Shown here one piece after another: positions 35,520 through 44,246 of a stretch of 64,000 nt of DNA. This DNA is from Danxiaibacter flavus (GTDB lineage Bacteria; Bacteroidota; Bacteroidia; Chitinophagales; Chitinophagaceae), in the NCBI RefSeq assembly GCF_041060425.1, contig NZ_JAULBC010000013.1:1-64000 (forward strand), written 5' to 3'. A model generated the notes under the pieces. The model saw nothing but the letters and a program-made list of their open reading frames with translations, was not told where the DNA came from and did no database searches. A program made the translations under genes and the position numbers. The first letter of the stretch is position 1. Every line of letters starts with the position of its first letter.

Positions 35520-36554
35520 ATGGAAAAGGTACATTATCTGAAACTCATTGTTTTTATAGCAACGATTGCAGCTTTTAACTACCATTCATTAAAGGCCCAG
35601 GATCTTCATTTTTCACAATACTACAATACACCATTGCTTGTTAATCCTGCCAACACGGGCTTTGCTCCTGCCGTGGACTGGAGGCTTGGCGTAAATTACA
35701 GGAACCAGTGGGCCAGCATTCTTACAAACCCGTATAAAACCATGAGTGTTTGGGGCGACGCTCAACTTTTTTATAACAGGTTTGCCAACGGCTGGATGGG
35801 CGTTGGTGGTGCTTTGTTAAGTGATCAGGCCGGAACCGGCGGATTAAAATCAACACGCGCGTACGGAAACATTGCGTATCACCAGCTGGTTGGTCTCAAC
35901 AGCCTGTTAAGCCTGGGATTTAGCCTGGGTTATGCAACCAAAAGAGTTGATTTTACAAAGCTTACATTTGATGATCAGTGGAATGGAAAATTCTTTGATA
36001 TTAACATTCCTAACGGAGAACCATTTGCGTACAGCAGCGTTGGCTATTTTGACCTTGGCGTGGGAATGAACTATGCGTACTTCCCCACTGACAATACGTA
36101 TTTGAATGTGGGAGTAAGCATTTCACATGTTAATCAGCCAAAAGAATCCTTTTTTGCCAATTCACTCACCGATCAGCGGTTGGATCAACGAATTACACTT
36201 TTCCTCAATGGCATGTTTAAATTAAATGATCAATGGATCATTAATCCCAACGCTTACATCAGTAAAATGGGCACAGCATGGGAAACTGTGATAGGCATGA
36301 ATGCTAATTATAACCTGAGCGGAGATGGCAATACGCAGATGATCGGTGGCCTTTACTATCGCGCTGGAGATGCATTTATTCCCATGGTGGGCTATGAATG
36401 GAGTGGATTCAGGCTTACCGTTAACTATGATGCAACTACTTCCTTCCTCAAGAATTACAACCAGTCACGCGGTGCTTACGAACTTTCAATTGTCAAGACA
36501 GGATTATATGATAAGGGCGGAAAGAATGTAAAATGCCCTACAGTGAGATTCTAA
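35520..36554 (+). CDS. PorP/SprF-type outer-membrane protein (copy 2)
   Basis: 344 aa. ATG at 35520 behind a purine-rich AGAAAGAGGGAGG Shine-Dalgarno region. Signal peptide (MEKVHYLKLIVFIATIAAFN), then DLHFSQYYNTPLLVNPANTG as in copy 1. The C-terminal strands (FLKNYNQSRGAYELSIVKTGLY) and final VKCPTVRF are nearly the same as in copy 1 (VKCPTVKF). It is expected to pair with the copy-2 cargo. It ends 22 bases before the 36.6-kb repeat block. Confidence 0.92.
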   Translation: MEKVHYLKLIVFIATIAAFNYHSLKAQDLHFSQYYNTPLLVNPANTGFAPAVDWRLGVNYRNQWASILTNPYKTMSVWGDAQLFYNRFANGWMGVGGALLSDQAGTGGLKSTRAYGNIAYHQLVGLNSLLSLGFSLGYATKRVDFTKLTFDDQWNGKFFDINIPNGEPFAYSSVGYFDLGVGMNYAYFPTDNTYLNVGVSISHVNQPKESFFANSLTDQRLDQRITLFLNGMFKLNDQWIINPNAYISKMGTAWETVIGMNANYNLSGDGNTQMIGGLYYRAGDAFIPMVGYEWSGFRLTVNYDATTSFLKNYNQSRGAYELSIVKTGLYDKGGKNVKCPTVRF

Positions 36555-36584
36555 AAGCTATGAGCTTTCATTTTAAACCATATA

Positions 36585-36640
36585 AGGCATATAAGAAAGT
36601 TGAAGGGATCGCATAAAACTTATATTCTCTTATATGCCTT
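36585..36640. repeat. 13-bp inverted repeat
   Basis: AAGGCATATAAGA and TCTTATATGCCTT, 30 bases apart, perfect. One arm is reused at the start of each 122-bp unit that follows. Confidence 0.7.
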
Positions 36641-36870
36641 CTATACAACTAGTGAATAGTGAATGGTCAATGGTGAAGGTCCGAGCTGGTTAAGTAAATA
36701 TATTGTCGTTTAAGTGTTATTATTATCTTGAGTAAAAGCTCTTATTTGCTCTTATATGCCTTCTATACAACTAGTGAATAGTGAATGGTCAATGGTGAAG
36801 GTCCGAACTGGTTAAGTAAATATATTGTCGTTTAAGTGTTACTATTATCCTGGGCAAAAGCTCTTATTTG
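36627..36870. repeat. 122-bp tandem repeat, two units
   Basis: Units begin CTCTTATATGCC at 36627 and 36749, with a truncated third start at 36871; spacing is exactly 122 both times. Each contains the TGAATAG/TGAATGG/TCAATGG heptamer run. A diverged inverted copy lies at 11.24-11.5 kb. No gene is visible between 36555 and 37130. Confidence 0.95.
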
Positions 36871-36886
36871 CTCTTATTTTTCTTAA

Positions 36887-37110
36887 ATGGTTTAAAAAAC
36901 TTCGCTTCGGTTCGCTTTAGGCTTTGGGCTTTAAGCTTTATCAGTTGTTTACAAAGAAACGTTGGCGCCCGACACCTTACTTATATGGTTTAAAAAACTT
37001 CGCTTCGGTCAGCTTTAGGCTTTAGGCTTTGGGCTTTAAGCTTTATCAGTTGTTTACAAAGAAACGTTGGCGCCCGACACCTTACTTCTATGGTTCAAAA
37101 AAAACTATAT
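36887..37110. repeat. 98/105-bp tandem repeat containing GCTTTRR heptamers
   Basis: Units start ATGGTT at 36887 and 36985, with a partial third at 37090. The first has four GCTTTRR heptamers, the second five; the units differ in length by exactly seven bases. Both end in the same ATCAGTTGTTTACAAAGAAA segment. Confidence 0.95.
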
Positions 37111-37130
37111 GTTTTGCCGTTCGCTAAGCG

Positions 37131-38939
37131 TTACTCTCCCATTGCCTTTAATATCTTCCTAAACACTTCTGTGTTTTCATAAACACCTCTGAATTGTTGC
37201 GACTGTGGCCCGTATGCAAACACCGGCACAGGAATGGCAGTATGATCATTGGTGGAAAACTGTCCGCCTACTGCACCTTTCTGAATGTCGCCGTTTAAGA
37301 GTGTTAGGCCACCTGTTTCATGATCGGCGGTAACAACTACTAAAGTCTCGCCGTTCTTATCCGCAAATTCCAATGCCTTTCCAACCATTTGGTCAAAGTC
37401 CATCGCTTCTGTAGCCAGATAAGGCACCTTGTTACTGTGACCACCATTATCAACTTGCGCACCTTCAGCCATCATAAAGAATCCGTTTTTGTTCCTTGAT
37501 AAAAAATTGACGGTGCTGGCAAACGCATCCTGTAACCAGCTACCGCGGCCATTTATCATGGAGCGACTTGCGATGCTATCAACTACAAGCAATTTCTGGG
37601 AAGAAGCATTTTGAGCATCCTTCACAGATGATAGAATTGCAAATCCATTTTCTTTAAGACGCGAAGACAACGCTGCATCAAATTCTTTTACGCCAGATCC
37701 CATTAATACATCAACAGGAGATGAAAGGAGATCCTGCAGTATGCCATAAGTGCTATCACGATCCATTCTATGCGCATAAAAACTTGCAGGTGTTGCACCG
37801 GTTATTTCGCCCGAAGTAATTAACCCCGAGGACATCTTTTTCTTTTGTGCATAGTCAGGAAGGAGTGGTAAGGCCCTACCTGTTTTATCTACACCAATAA
37901 AACGGTTCTTTGTTTTTTTACCAGAAGCGTAAGCAGTTGCACCAGCCGCTGAATCAGTTATATAATCATCATCTGAACTTGTTTTTGAAAAGCCGATGTT
38001 CAACATTTTGAAGATATTAAAGTTGCCGCCGTTAGCAGTGTAGCCAGCATAAAGCTGCGGCAAGCCTGTGCCGTCAGCGATCAATAAAATGATGTTTTTT
38101 GGTTTTGCACTCGTCCCGTCCGATTTATACGTCGGCTCATATGTTTTATAGAAGTCTTTATTAAGGAAACTGTTTGCTGGTAACTTTTTCAAAAAAGAAG
38201 ACAATTCAGCAATATGATCCGTGTTAATAAAATCAACTTTTAGCTCCATCAGTTTGTACCAGGCATTGACAACATCCGGCGCGTTCCAGAAGCGGATGGG
38301 CTTGTGCATGCCATGTATCTTTTCTACCATTTTTTTTACAGCAGTTGCACCGGGTTCAGGAATTACTCCTTTTCCATTCCAGGGTGTAAGATTTTTAAGA
38401 TTACCGCTCACCAGCGCAACACGCTGCATGTTTTGCTCGCTATAGTTTTCGTAAATATCTCCATCAAACCATATATAGGAAGGATACACTGTAAAATCTG
38501 CTGGCCTGTTGCCCGTAATTACCCAGCGAACTGTACCGGTTTGTAGCGCAGGATATTTTTCAATCAGCTCAACCAACTTCTTTAATGTAGATACACCTTC
38601 CGTTTTTAAATCGATAAGCAATTGTAGTTTTAGCGTTGTGTCTGCATAAGGGTATCCATTATTTTTCTGCACACAAGATAATACCGGCTTTATATAATAT
38701 TCCTCCAGTGTGCGGTGCTGTTGCAATCCTTTCACGTCGTGAGATACAAGCAGTTCGCCTTCTTTTAAAAAGATGTCAGCTTCTATGGAACCAAAGCCCG
38801 CATTGTAAGCCAGCCAAAACGGTTCTTTTTGTTCATAATCGTTGTGAGAATGCGCATTGGAAACAGTGTAAGCAACGGGCTGTGCAACACTTAAGAAGCC
38901 CGAAAACATCAACAACAAAAAAATACAAATTCTTATCAT
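37131..38939 (-). CDS. Fusion of GDPD/PI-PLC-like domain and alkaline phosphatase, secreted
   Basis: 602 aa. Signal peptide (MIRICIFLLLMFSGFLSVAQ). N-terminal half (about 22-265) starts NAHSHNDYEQKEPF and has SIEADIF and LLVSHD, the phosphodiesterase-barrel signature of GDPD/PI-PLC-like enzymes, with the usual HRG region replaced by HSHND. C-terminal half (about 275-600) is alkaline phosphatase: NIILLIADGTGLPQ (metal-binding Asp), TDSAAGATA (catalytic Ser), DNGGHSN and TADHETGG (metal ligands). The two activities together would release phosphate from phosphodiesters such as glycerophosphodiesters in the periplasm. It follows the SusC/SusD locus on the same strand after a 338-bp gap with palindromes. 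Confidence 0.88.
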   Translation of the reverse strand: MIRICIFLLLMFSGFLSVAQPVAYTVSNAHSHNDYEQKEPFWLAYNAGFGSIEADIFLKEGELLVSHDVKGLQQHRTLEEYYIKPVLSCVQKNNGYPYADTTLKLQLLIDLKTEGVSTLKKLVELIEKYPALQTGTVRWVITGNRPADFTVYPSYIWFDGDIYENYSEQNMQRVALVSGNLKNLTPWNGKGVIPEPGATAVKKMVEKIHGMHKPIRFWNAPDVVNAWYKLMELKVDFINTDHIAELSSFLKKLPANSFLNKDFYKTYEPTYKSDGTSAKPKNIILLIADGTGLPQLYAGYTANGGNFNIFKMLNIGFSKTSSDDDYITDSAAGATAYASGKKTKNRFIGVDKTGRALPLLPDYAQKKKMSSGLITSGEITGATPASFYAHRMDRDSTYGILQDLLSSPVDVLMGSGVKEFDAALSSRLKENGFAILSSVKDAQNASSQKLLVVDSIASRSMINGRGSWLQDAFASTVNFLSRNKNGFFMMAEGAQVDNGGHSNKVPYLATEAMDFDQMVGKALEFADKNGETLVVVTADHETGGLTLLNGDIQKGAVGGQFSTNDHTAIPVPVFAYGPQSQQFRGVYENTEVFRKILKAMGE

Positions 38940-39027
38940 TACTGTAATTTTTATCTACAAAAAAGTACCAGGAACGGGAAGATAATTCCAGAACCTGGTA
39001 CAGTCAGTTTATAGTTTATCACTCAAG

Positions 39028-39254
39028 GTCGTTTAGTTAAACACACATCATCAACTTTGGGAGATGTCTCCTGTCGTCGACATGACGATCCAGGCTTATC
39101 ATAAGAACTAATCACAGCAGCACCAATAATAAGTATCAAATACCGTGAGAGTCTGCGCCCGCATCGTCACCTCGACGACAGGAGAGGTCTCCCGAATATT
39201 GATCTGATGATGATTATTTGAGCCTTTACTATTGAATACTTCTAATTAAACGAC
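39028..39254. repeat. BIME-like pair of inverted hairpins
   Basis: Two 31-bp arms (39059-39089 and 39163-39193) are inverted copies of each other, 27 of 31 positions identical. All four differences fall in a short hairpin stem: ATGTC/GACAT in one arm, ACCTC/GAGGT in the other, around the same loop TCCTGTCGTC. Weaker inverted matches (GTCGTTTAGTTAA and CTAATTAAACGAC) mark the outer edges. It lies between the susD stop and the phosphatase start. Confidence 0.85.
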
Positions 39255-39277
39255 ATTGACTTCTCAATGGCAATATC

Positions 39278-40798
39278 CTACCAACCGGCGTTTTGTGTTA
39301 TAAGGCCTCCGCTATTATCAATTTCACTTTGCGGAACCGCCCATACATGGTGCACTTTAGGATTGAAATTTCTTGCTTCCCATATCACTTTTCCATCAGC
39401 TCCATGCAGCGGTTTTGCGTAAGCAGCCTGGGCATCTCCCCAGCGAACAAGGTCACGATGACGATCTGACCATTCACCAGCCAGCTCTCTCCTTCGTTCG
39501 CTCTTAAGATCATTCATTGTAGCGCCTAAAAGTTTTGGATAATGATTTTCATCCGCACTGCCCCATGCTCTTTTGCGAATCATATTTAATTCATTATCGG
39601 CATTCTTATTCTGCATCAATTCTGCTTCAGCTTTTATCAAAATGATCTCAGCATAACGGATCAGTGGCACATTAAGATCCGTGGTTGGATGATCGCCGTT
39701 CGGATTCAAATGAATACCGCCAGGATAACTAAATGGCTCCATGTACTTATTAAACTGGTAACCGGATGTACTGTTGCTGGATGAATAAGTCATTGAATCA
39801 CCAAAATAAACAAACTTATCACCGGGCTTAAGAATGGTTGCTTCTCTTCTTTTATCACCAGCTTCATATGCATTGTACAATTCCTGTGTTGGCATATAAT
39901 ATCCCCAGCCATTGTATTTACCCCATCCTTTGTTTTCAAGCATACAACCGGGCAGAATACTTCCCCACAACGTATTGCTTACTGCTGACCAGATGTATTC
40001 TTTAGACCAGTTATTGGCAATATAGAATACACTTTTAAAATCGGGCAGCAACGCATGTTTACCACTCTGGATAATTGAATCGGCATACTTCTCTGCATTC
40101 ACATAATCTTTCCTGTACAGGTACATTTTAGAAAGATAAGCCCACGCTGCGGTCTTATGCGCCCTGCCATAATCATCTGTACTCAATTGATCAAAATAAG
40201 GCAACAAGCTTGCAGCCATTTTTAAATCAGACTCAATATAAGCATAATTCTCATCCACATTCTTTGCACGCGGAATCATATAGTTGGATGGATTCTGCCT
40301 GTCGATAATAGGCACGCCGGCCCTTTCATCACCATAATTAGCAGCCATTTGAAAATACATAAGACCGCTTAGAAAATATGCTTCGCCAATGATTCTTTTT
40401 TTGAGTGATTCATCCATGGAGATTCCAGGAACATTCCGGATAATGTCATTTGCACGCTTGATAACGATGTACCGCATTTTCCATTGAGGTTCTGTGTAAG
40501 AACCTCCAATATAAGATGAGTTAAAATTCTTCATGTTATCTGCCTGTGCTTTAACGCGACCAGTAACCATATCATCACTGGCGTTCATAAACCACATAAA
40601 GCCACGTCCATAAAATTCTTCGCCGTCGAACTGATCATACATGGCGTTGGTGGCTTTAACCGCATCGTCCTGCGTTTGCCAGAAGGTTGCAGATGTTGGC
40701 GATCCCTGCGGAACGATATCCAGTTTTTTGGCGCAGGATGTAAACGCTGCTATTGCAACGAGTGCGGTATATATGATTGAGTGTTTTTTCTTCAACAT
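39278..40798 (-). CDS. SusD/RagB family nutrient-binding lipoprotein
   Basis: 506 aa. Lipoprotein signal (IIYTALVAIAAFTSCAKK), first mature residue Cys. SusD-like TPR/helical scaffold with FYGRGFMWFMNASDDM near the N-terminus and the C-terminal RYAEIILIKAEAEL and ERRRELAGEWSDRHRDLVRWG segments that define the family. It is an outer-membrane lid that captures ligand for the neighbouring SusC barrel. Spacing to susC is 20 bases. Its stop is near a pair of inverted hairpins, with the phosphatase gene further downstream. Confidence 0.94.
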   Translation of the reverse strand: MLKKKHSIIYTALVAIAAFTSCAKKLDIVPQGSPTSATFWQTQDDAVKATNAMYDQFDGEEFYGRGFMWFMNASDDMVTGRVKAQADNMKNFNSSYIGGSYTEPQWKMRYIVIKRANDIIRNVPGISMDESLKKRIIGEAYFLSGLMYFQMAANYGDERAGVPIIDRQNPSNYMIPRAKNVDENYAYIESDLKMAASLLPYFDQLSTDDYGRAHKTAAWAYLSKMYLYRKDYVNAEKYADSIIQSGKHALLPDFKSVFYIANNWSKEYIWSAVSNTLWGSILPGCMLENKGWGKYNGWGYYMPTQELYNAYEAGDKRREATILKPGDKFVYFGDSMTYSSSNSTSGYQFNKYMEPFSYPGGIHLNPNGDHPTTDLNVPLIRYAEIILIKAEAELMQNKNADNELNMIRKRAWGSADENHYPKLLGATMNDLKSERRRELAGEWSDRHRDLVRWGDAQAAYAKPLHGADGKVIWEARNFNPKVHHVWAVPQSEIDNSGGLITQNAGW

Positions 40799-40818
40799 TG
40801 TCTTAGTGTTTTAGCTGA

Positions 40819-43800
40819 TCAGAGATTTATATTTAAACCGATAAAAATGGAACGGGCCTGTGGGTACCTGCCCTTATCAATTCCATATTGATCAAGTCCT
40901 ACTTCCGGATCAAAACCGGAGTAATTTGTAAATGTTACCAGGTTGTTGGCTGTTACATAAAGACGAACCGTATTCAGGCCTGCTTTCTTTGTGAGTTGGG
41001 CAGGAAGCGTATAACCCAATGTAAGGTTCTTGATACGCATGTAAGAGCCATTCTCGATGTACCAGCTTGAAGTAGTTCCGAAATCACCATTCGGGTCAGA
41101 CAATGAAACACGCGGGATATCGGCGTTTGGATTCTGTGGTGTCCATGCATTCTTTACAGAATTCAGCAGGTTAAATCCTTGTTGCACACTTGCGCTCTGA
41201 CCAAGGAACTTCAACGCATTAAAGATTTTATTGCCCTGTACGCCCTGCAGGAACATATTCAGATCAAATCCTTTATAGCTAAGGTTAAAGCTAAAGCCGT
41301 AAGAAAATGACGGATATGCGCTTCCCATAAACTGGCGGTCGTTATTATCAATTTTCCCGTCACCATTCACATCTTTAAACTTCATGTTTCCCGGAACTGC
41401 GTTGGGTTGAATTTTACTACCATCTTTTCCAACGTAGCTGTCTATTTCCTGTTGAGTTTTAAATAAACCTGCTGCAGGGACAACATAATATGCATACAGC
41501 GGCTGACCTTCTGCAACGCGGCCCGGCGTTAATACACCTCTCACGTCGCCACCGGAGGCAAAGCTTGAAAACTCATCCAGCGAAAGCACTTTGTTTTTTA
41601 TGCTGGAAAGATTCGCATTAACGGAGTATTGCAATCCACCCCTTGTTACATTCTGGTATCCAAGGCTCAGTTCTACGCCACGATCTTCTGCACTACCAAC
41701 ATTCTTCCACATTACCTGGGATACACCTGCTGTTCCAGGCAATGACACAGGCAACAACATGTCTTCTGTTTTCTTAATAAAATAATCTGCCGCAACTGTA
41801 AAATGACTATTGAAGAATGCCGCATCCAGGCCAATATTAGTCTGACGGGATTGCGCCCATTTTAAGTCAGGATTTGAAATAGCGTCTTCCGCGTATCCAT
41901 AGGCTCCTACAGGCGTTTGGCCAATGTAAGCTGTTGTTGCAGCAAGCGGCACATTAAATGCATTGGAAGGCAATGAACCAAGGTTACCCAGTATACCATA
42001 ACTGCCGCGCAATTTCAGATCGCTTAGCCAAAGGCTTCTTTGCAGAAAATCTTCTTCTTTAATCCTCCATCCGGCAGTTACGGCAGGATACCACTGCCAG
42101 CGGTTCTGGCTCGGGATCTTTGAAGTTCCGTCGCGACGAATGCTTGCAGTTACCATATATTTGTTTCTGAAGTCGTATGCAATTCTTCCTGCATAAGAAA
42201 GCAATGATTCCTGCCATCTCCCGCTTGACGGTTTATTAGGGAATTCTGTGGCGTTGCCCAGGTAAAGCAGATCTTCTCTTTCATCGGGAAGATTTTGTCC
42301 CTGAACTGCAAATGAATTGTTCACATTTTCCTGGTAAGCATAGATGAAGTTAGCCGAAAGATTATGCGACCTGCCAAAGCGATGCGTGTAAGTCAGGATT
42401 TGTTCTGCCAACAGGTCTTTCCAATTTCCGGAAGAATAATCCAGGTAGTTGTTATAAAATTTCTTACCACTCTCTAATATTCGTGGCTGAAAATTCTTGG
42501 AGAAATTATTGCCATATGTGTAAGAGAAATTTGAACGGAATGTAAGTCCTTTTGCAATATTTATTTCTGCATAAGGATTGAAATATAAAGTATTGACCGG
42601 GTTGGTGTAATCATTGCGCATCAGCAACGCTACCGGGTTTAACACATCACCATAAGAACCTGCATACTGTTCCGGAACACCACTGTAGGCACCTGTTGAT
42701 GTATAAGGAGCTACGTTAGAAGGATATGCAATCGCCATAAGAATAGCGCCGCTGGCAGTGCTCGTAGTGTTTGCTCCGCGTCCGCCGGTTACTGTATAAG
42801 AAAGGTTCTCTCCTATCTTCAACCATTTTTTTACCTGGTAATCGGTGTTCAGGCGAAGAATGGCGCGCTGGCTGCGTGTGTTCAGCAGAATGCCCTGGTT
42901 ATCGCGGTATCCGAAAGAAAGATAGTGCGTTGATTTTTCGTTGCCACCACTCAGACTAACATTGTATTCCTGAATAGTACCCTTACGGAAAACATCATCC
43001 ATCCAGTCCGTTTGTGTAATGTGACCTTCAGGATAAACAGAAGCATCAAACGCCGGATCCCTTTGTCTGCCGGCATTATCAGCAGCCAGGTTCATTGTCT
43101 CGGCATAGTCATTTGCGTTTAATGAATGTAATTTTCTCCACGCTTCCTGGGTTCCATACTTGGCGTCTGCATTAACAGTACTGGCACCACTTTTTCCTTT
43201 TTTAGTAGTAACAAGTATAACGCCGCCGGAAGCTCTTGCACCGTAAATTGCAGCAGCAGCATCTTTCAACACGGACATAGATTCAATATCATTCGGGTTT
43301 ACAAGCGGTGCGCCGGAATAGAATGCAACGCCATCTACTACCCACAAAGCTTGTTCACCATTAATGCCACCAAGACCACGAACATTTACGCTTGGTCCAA
43401 CAGTTGGATCTCCACCATTATTTTGTACATATACGCCGGCAACTTTACCCTGCAATATTTCAACAGGATTGTTTACAGAACGTGAGCTTACTTTATCCAG
43501 CAACACTTTACTTACCGCACCGGTTACTTTTGTGCGCTGTTGTGTACCATATCCCACAACCACAACACTGTCCAATTGCGCCACAGACCTGAGCATCACT
43601 ATTACGTTTGGCGCGCCGGCTTTTACCATTACGTTTTTTGTCTGGTACCCAACCAGCATAACGGTTACCAGGGTTTCGGGCTCATCGCTTTCAATCGAAA
43701 AGAGTCCCTTTTCGCTGGTAACAGTACCATTGCCAGAACCCTTAATAAAAACGCTTGCATTTTGCAACGGACCGTTTTCATCCATTACGGTGCCTTCTAT

Positions 43801-44229
43801 GATTTGCTTTTGTACCTGGTAAGAAGCATTGCTAACTGTAAATCCGGAATGCAGACCAGCTTCCGGAGACCCGGCGTGCGTCTTCTCGTAAATAACAATT
43901 GTGTTGGATTGGGTTTCGTAGGTAAGGTTTGTTTGTTGCAATACTCTCTTCAACAAGTCCTCTACCGTAATGCTTTTCTTTTCTCTAAGCGTCACGGTAT
44001 ATTTTTTTATCTCATTTACATCATAAGCCAGCTTAACCTGTGTAGATGCAACTATTTGCGTAAGTAGCTTTTCCAGTGGCTGCTTTTCCGCCTCGATACT
44101 TATATTGGTCTGGAGCGGATCCTTCTTCTGTGCAAGAACGGCTGAGGGGGTGACTGCCGTTACACAAAAGACAATACCCAGCCCGGAAAGCAAACGCGTT
44201 GCTTTCACAGTGATGAAAGATTTTTTCAT
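40819..44229 (-). CDS. SusC/RagA TonB-dependent transporter with N-terminal STN signalling domain
   Basis: 1136 aa. Signal peptide to about residue 33, then a secretin/TonB short N-terminal (STN) domain (about 45-115: EAEKQPLEKLLTQIVAST) of the signal-transducing class. A carboxypeptidase-D regulatory-like domain (about 140-215, GTVMDENGPLQNASVFIKG) and the SusC plug (QLDSVVVVGYGTQQRTKVTG, RGLGGINGEQALWVVDGV) follow, then the 22-strand barrel ending FIGLNINL. The STN domain means ligand binding at the surface is likely relayed to the adjacent FecR-type anti-sigma. The sugar or peptide imported cannot be named. Confidence 0.95.
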   Translation of the reverse strand: MKKSFITVKATRLLSGLGIVFCVTAVTPSAVLAQKKDPLQTNISIEAEKQPLEKLLTQIVASTQVKLAYDVNEIKKYTVTLREKKSITVEDLLKRVLQQTNLTYETQSNTIVIYEKTHAGSPEAGLHSGFTVSNASYQVQKQIIEGTVMDENGPLQNASVFIKGSGNGTVTSEKGLFSIESDEPETLVTVMLVGYQTKNVMVKAGAPNVIVMLRSVAQLDSVVVVGYGTQQRTKVTGAVSKVLLDKVSSRSVNNPVEILQGKVAGVYVQNNGGDPTVGPSVNVRGLGGINGEQALWVVDGVAFYSGAPLVNPNDIESMSVLKDAAAAIYGARASGGVILVTTKKGKSGASTVNADAKYGTQEAWRKLHSLNANDYAETMNLAADNAGRQRDPAFDASVYPEGHITQTDWMDDVFRKGTIQEYNVSLSGGNEKSTHYLSFGYRDNQGILLNTRSQRAILRLNTDYQVKKWLKIGENLSYTVTGGRGANTTSTASGAILMAIAYPSNVAPYTSTGAYSGVPEQYAGSYGDVLNPVALLMRNDYTNPVNTLYFNPYAEINIAKGLTFRSNFSYTYGNNFSKNFQPRILESGKKFYNNYLDYSSGNWKDLLAEQILTYTHRFGRSHNLSANFIYAYQENVNNSFAVQGQNLPDEREDLLYLGNATEFPNKPSSGRWQESLLSYAGRIAYDFRNKYMVTASIRRDGTSKIPSQNRWQWYPAVTAGWRIKEEDFLQRSLWLSDLKLRGSYGILGNLGSLPSNAFNVPLAATTAYIGQTPVGAYGYAEDAISNPDLKWAQSRQTNIGLDAAFFNSHFTVAADYFIKKTEDMLLPVSLPGTAGVSQVMWKNVGSAEDRGVELSLGYQNVTRGGLQYSVNANLSSIKNKVLSLDEFSSFASGGDVRGVLTPGRVAEGQPLYAYYVVPAAGLFKTQQEIDSYVGKDGSKIQPNAVPGNMKFKDVNGDGKIDNNDRQFMGSAYPSFSYGFSFNLSYKGFDLNMFLQGVQGNKIFNALKFLGQSASVQQGFNLLNSVKNAWTPQNPNADIPRVSLSDPNGDFGTTSSWYIENGSYMRIKNLTLGYTLPAQLTKKAGLNTVRLYVTANNLVTFTNYSGFDPEVGLDQYGIDKGRYPQARSIFIGLNINL

Positions 44230-44246
44230 GCTGTTATGTATTTGGG

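Noticed and set aside
36555..37130. Insertion sequence remnant between PorP/SprF copy 2 and the phosphatase
   Set aside because: No transposase fragment or terminal repeats around the block; it consists of 122- and 98/105-bp tandem units only.
43540..44067. 175-aa + strand frame opposite SusC
   Set aside because: Shadow frame; SusC domains are conserved across it.
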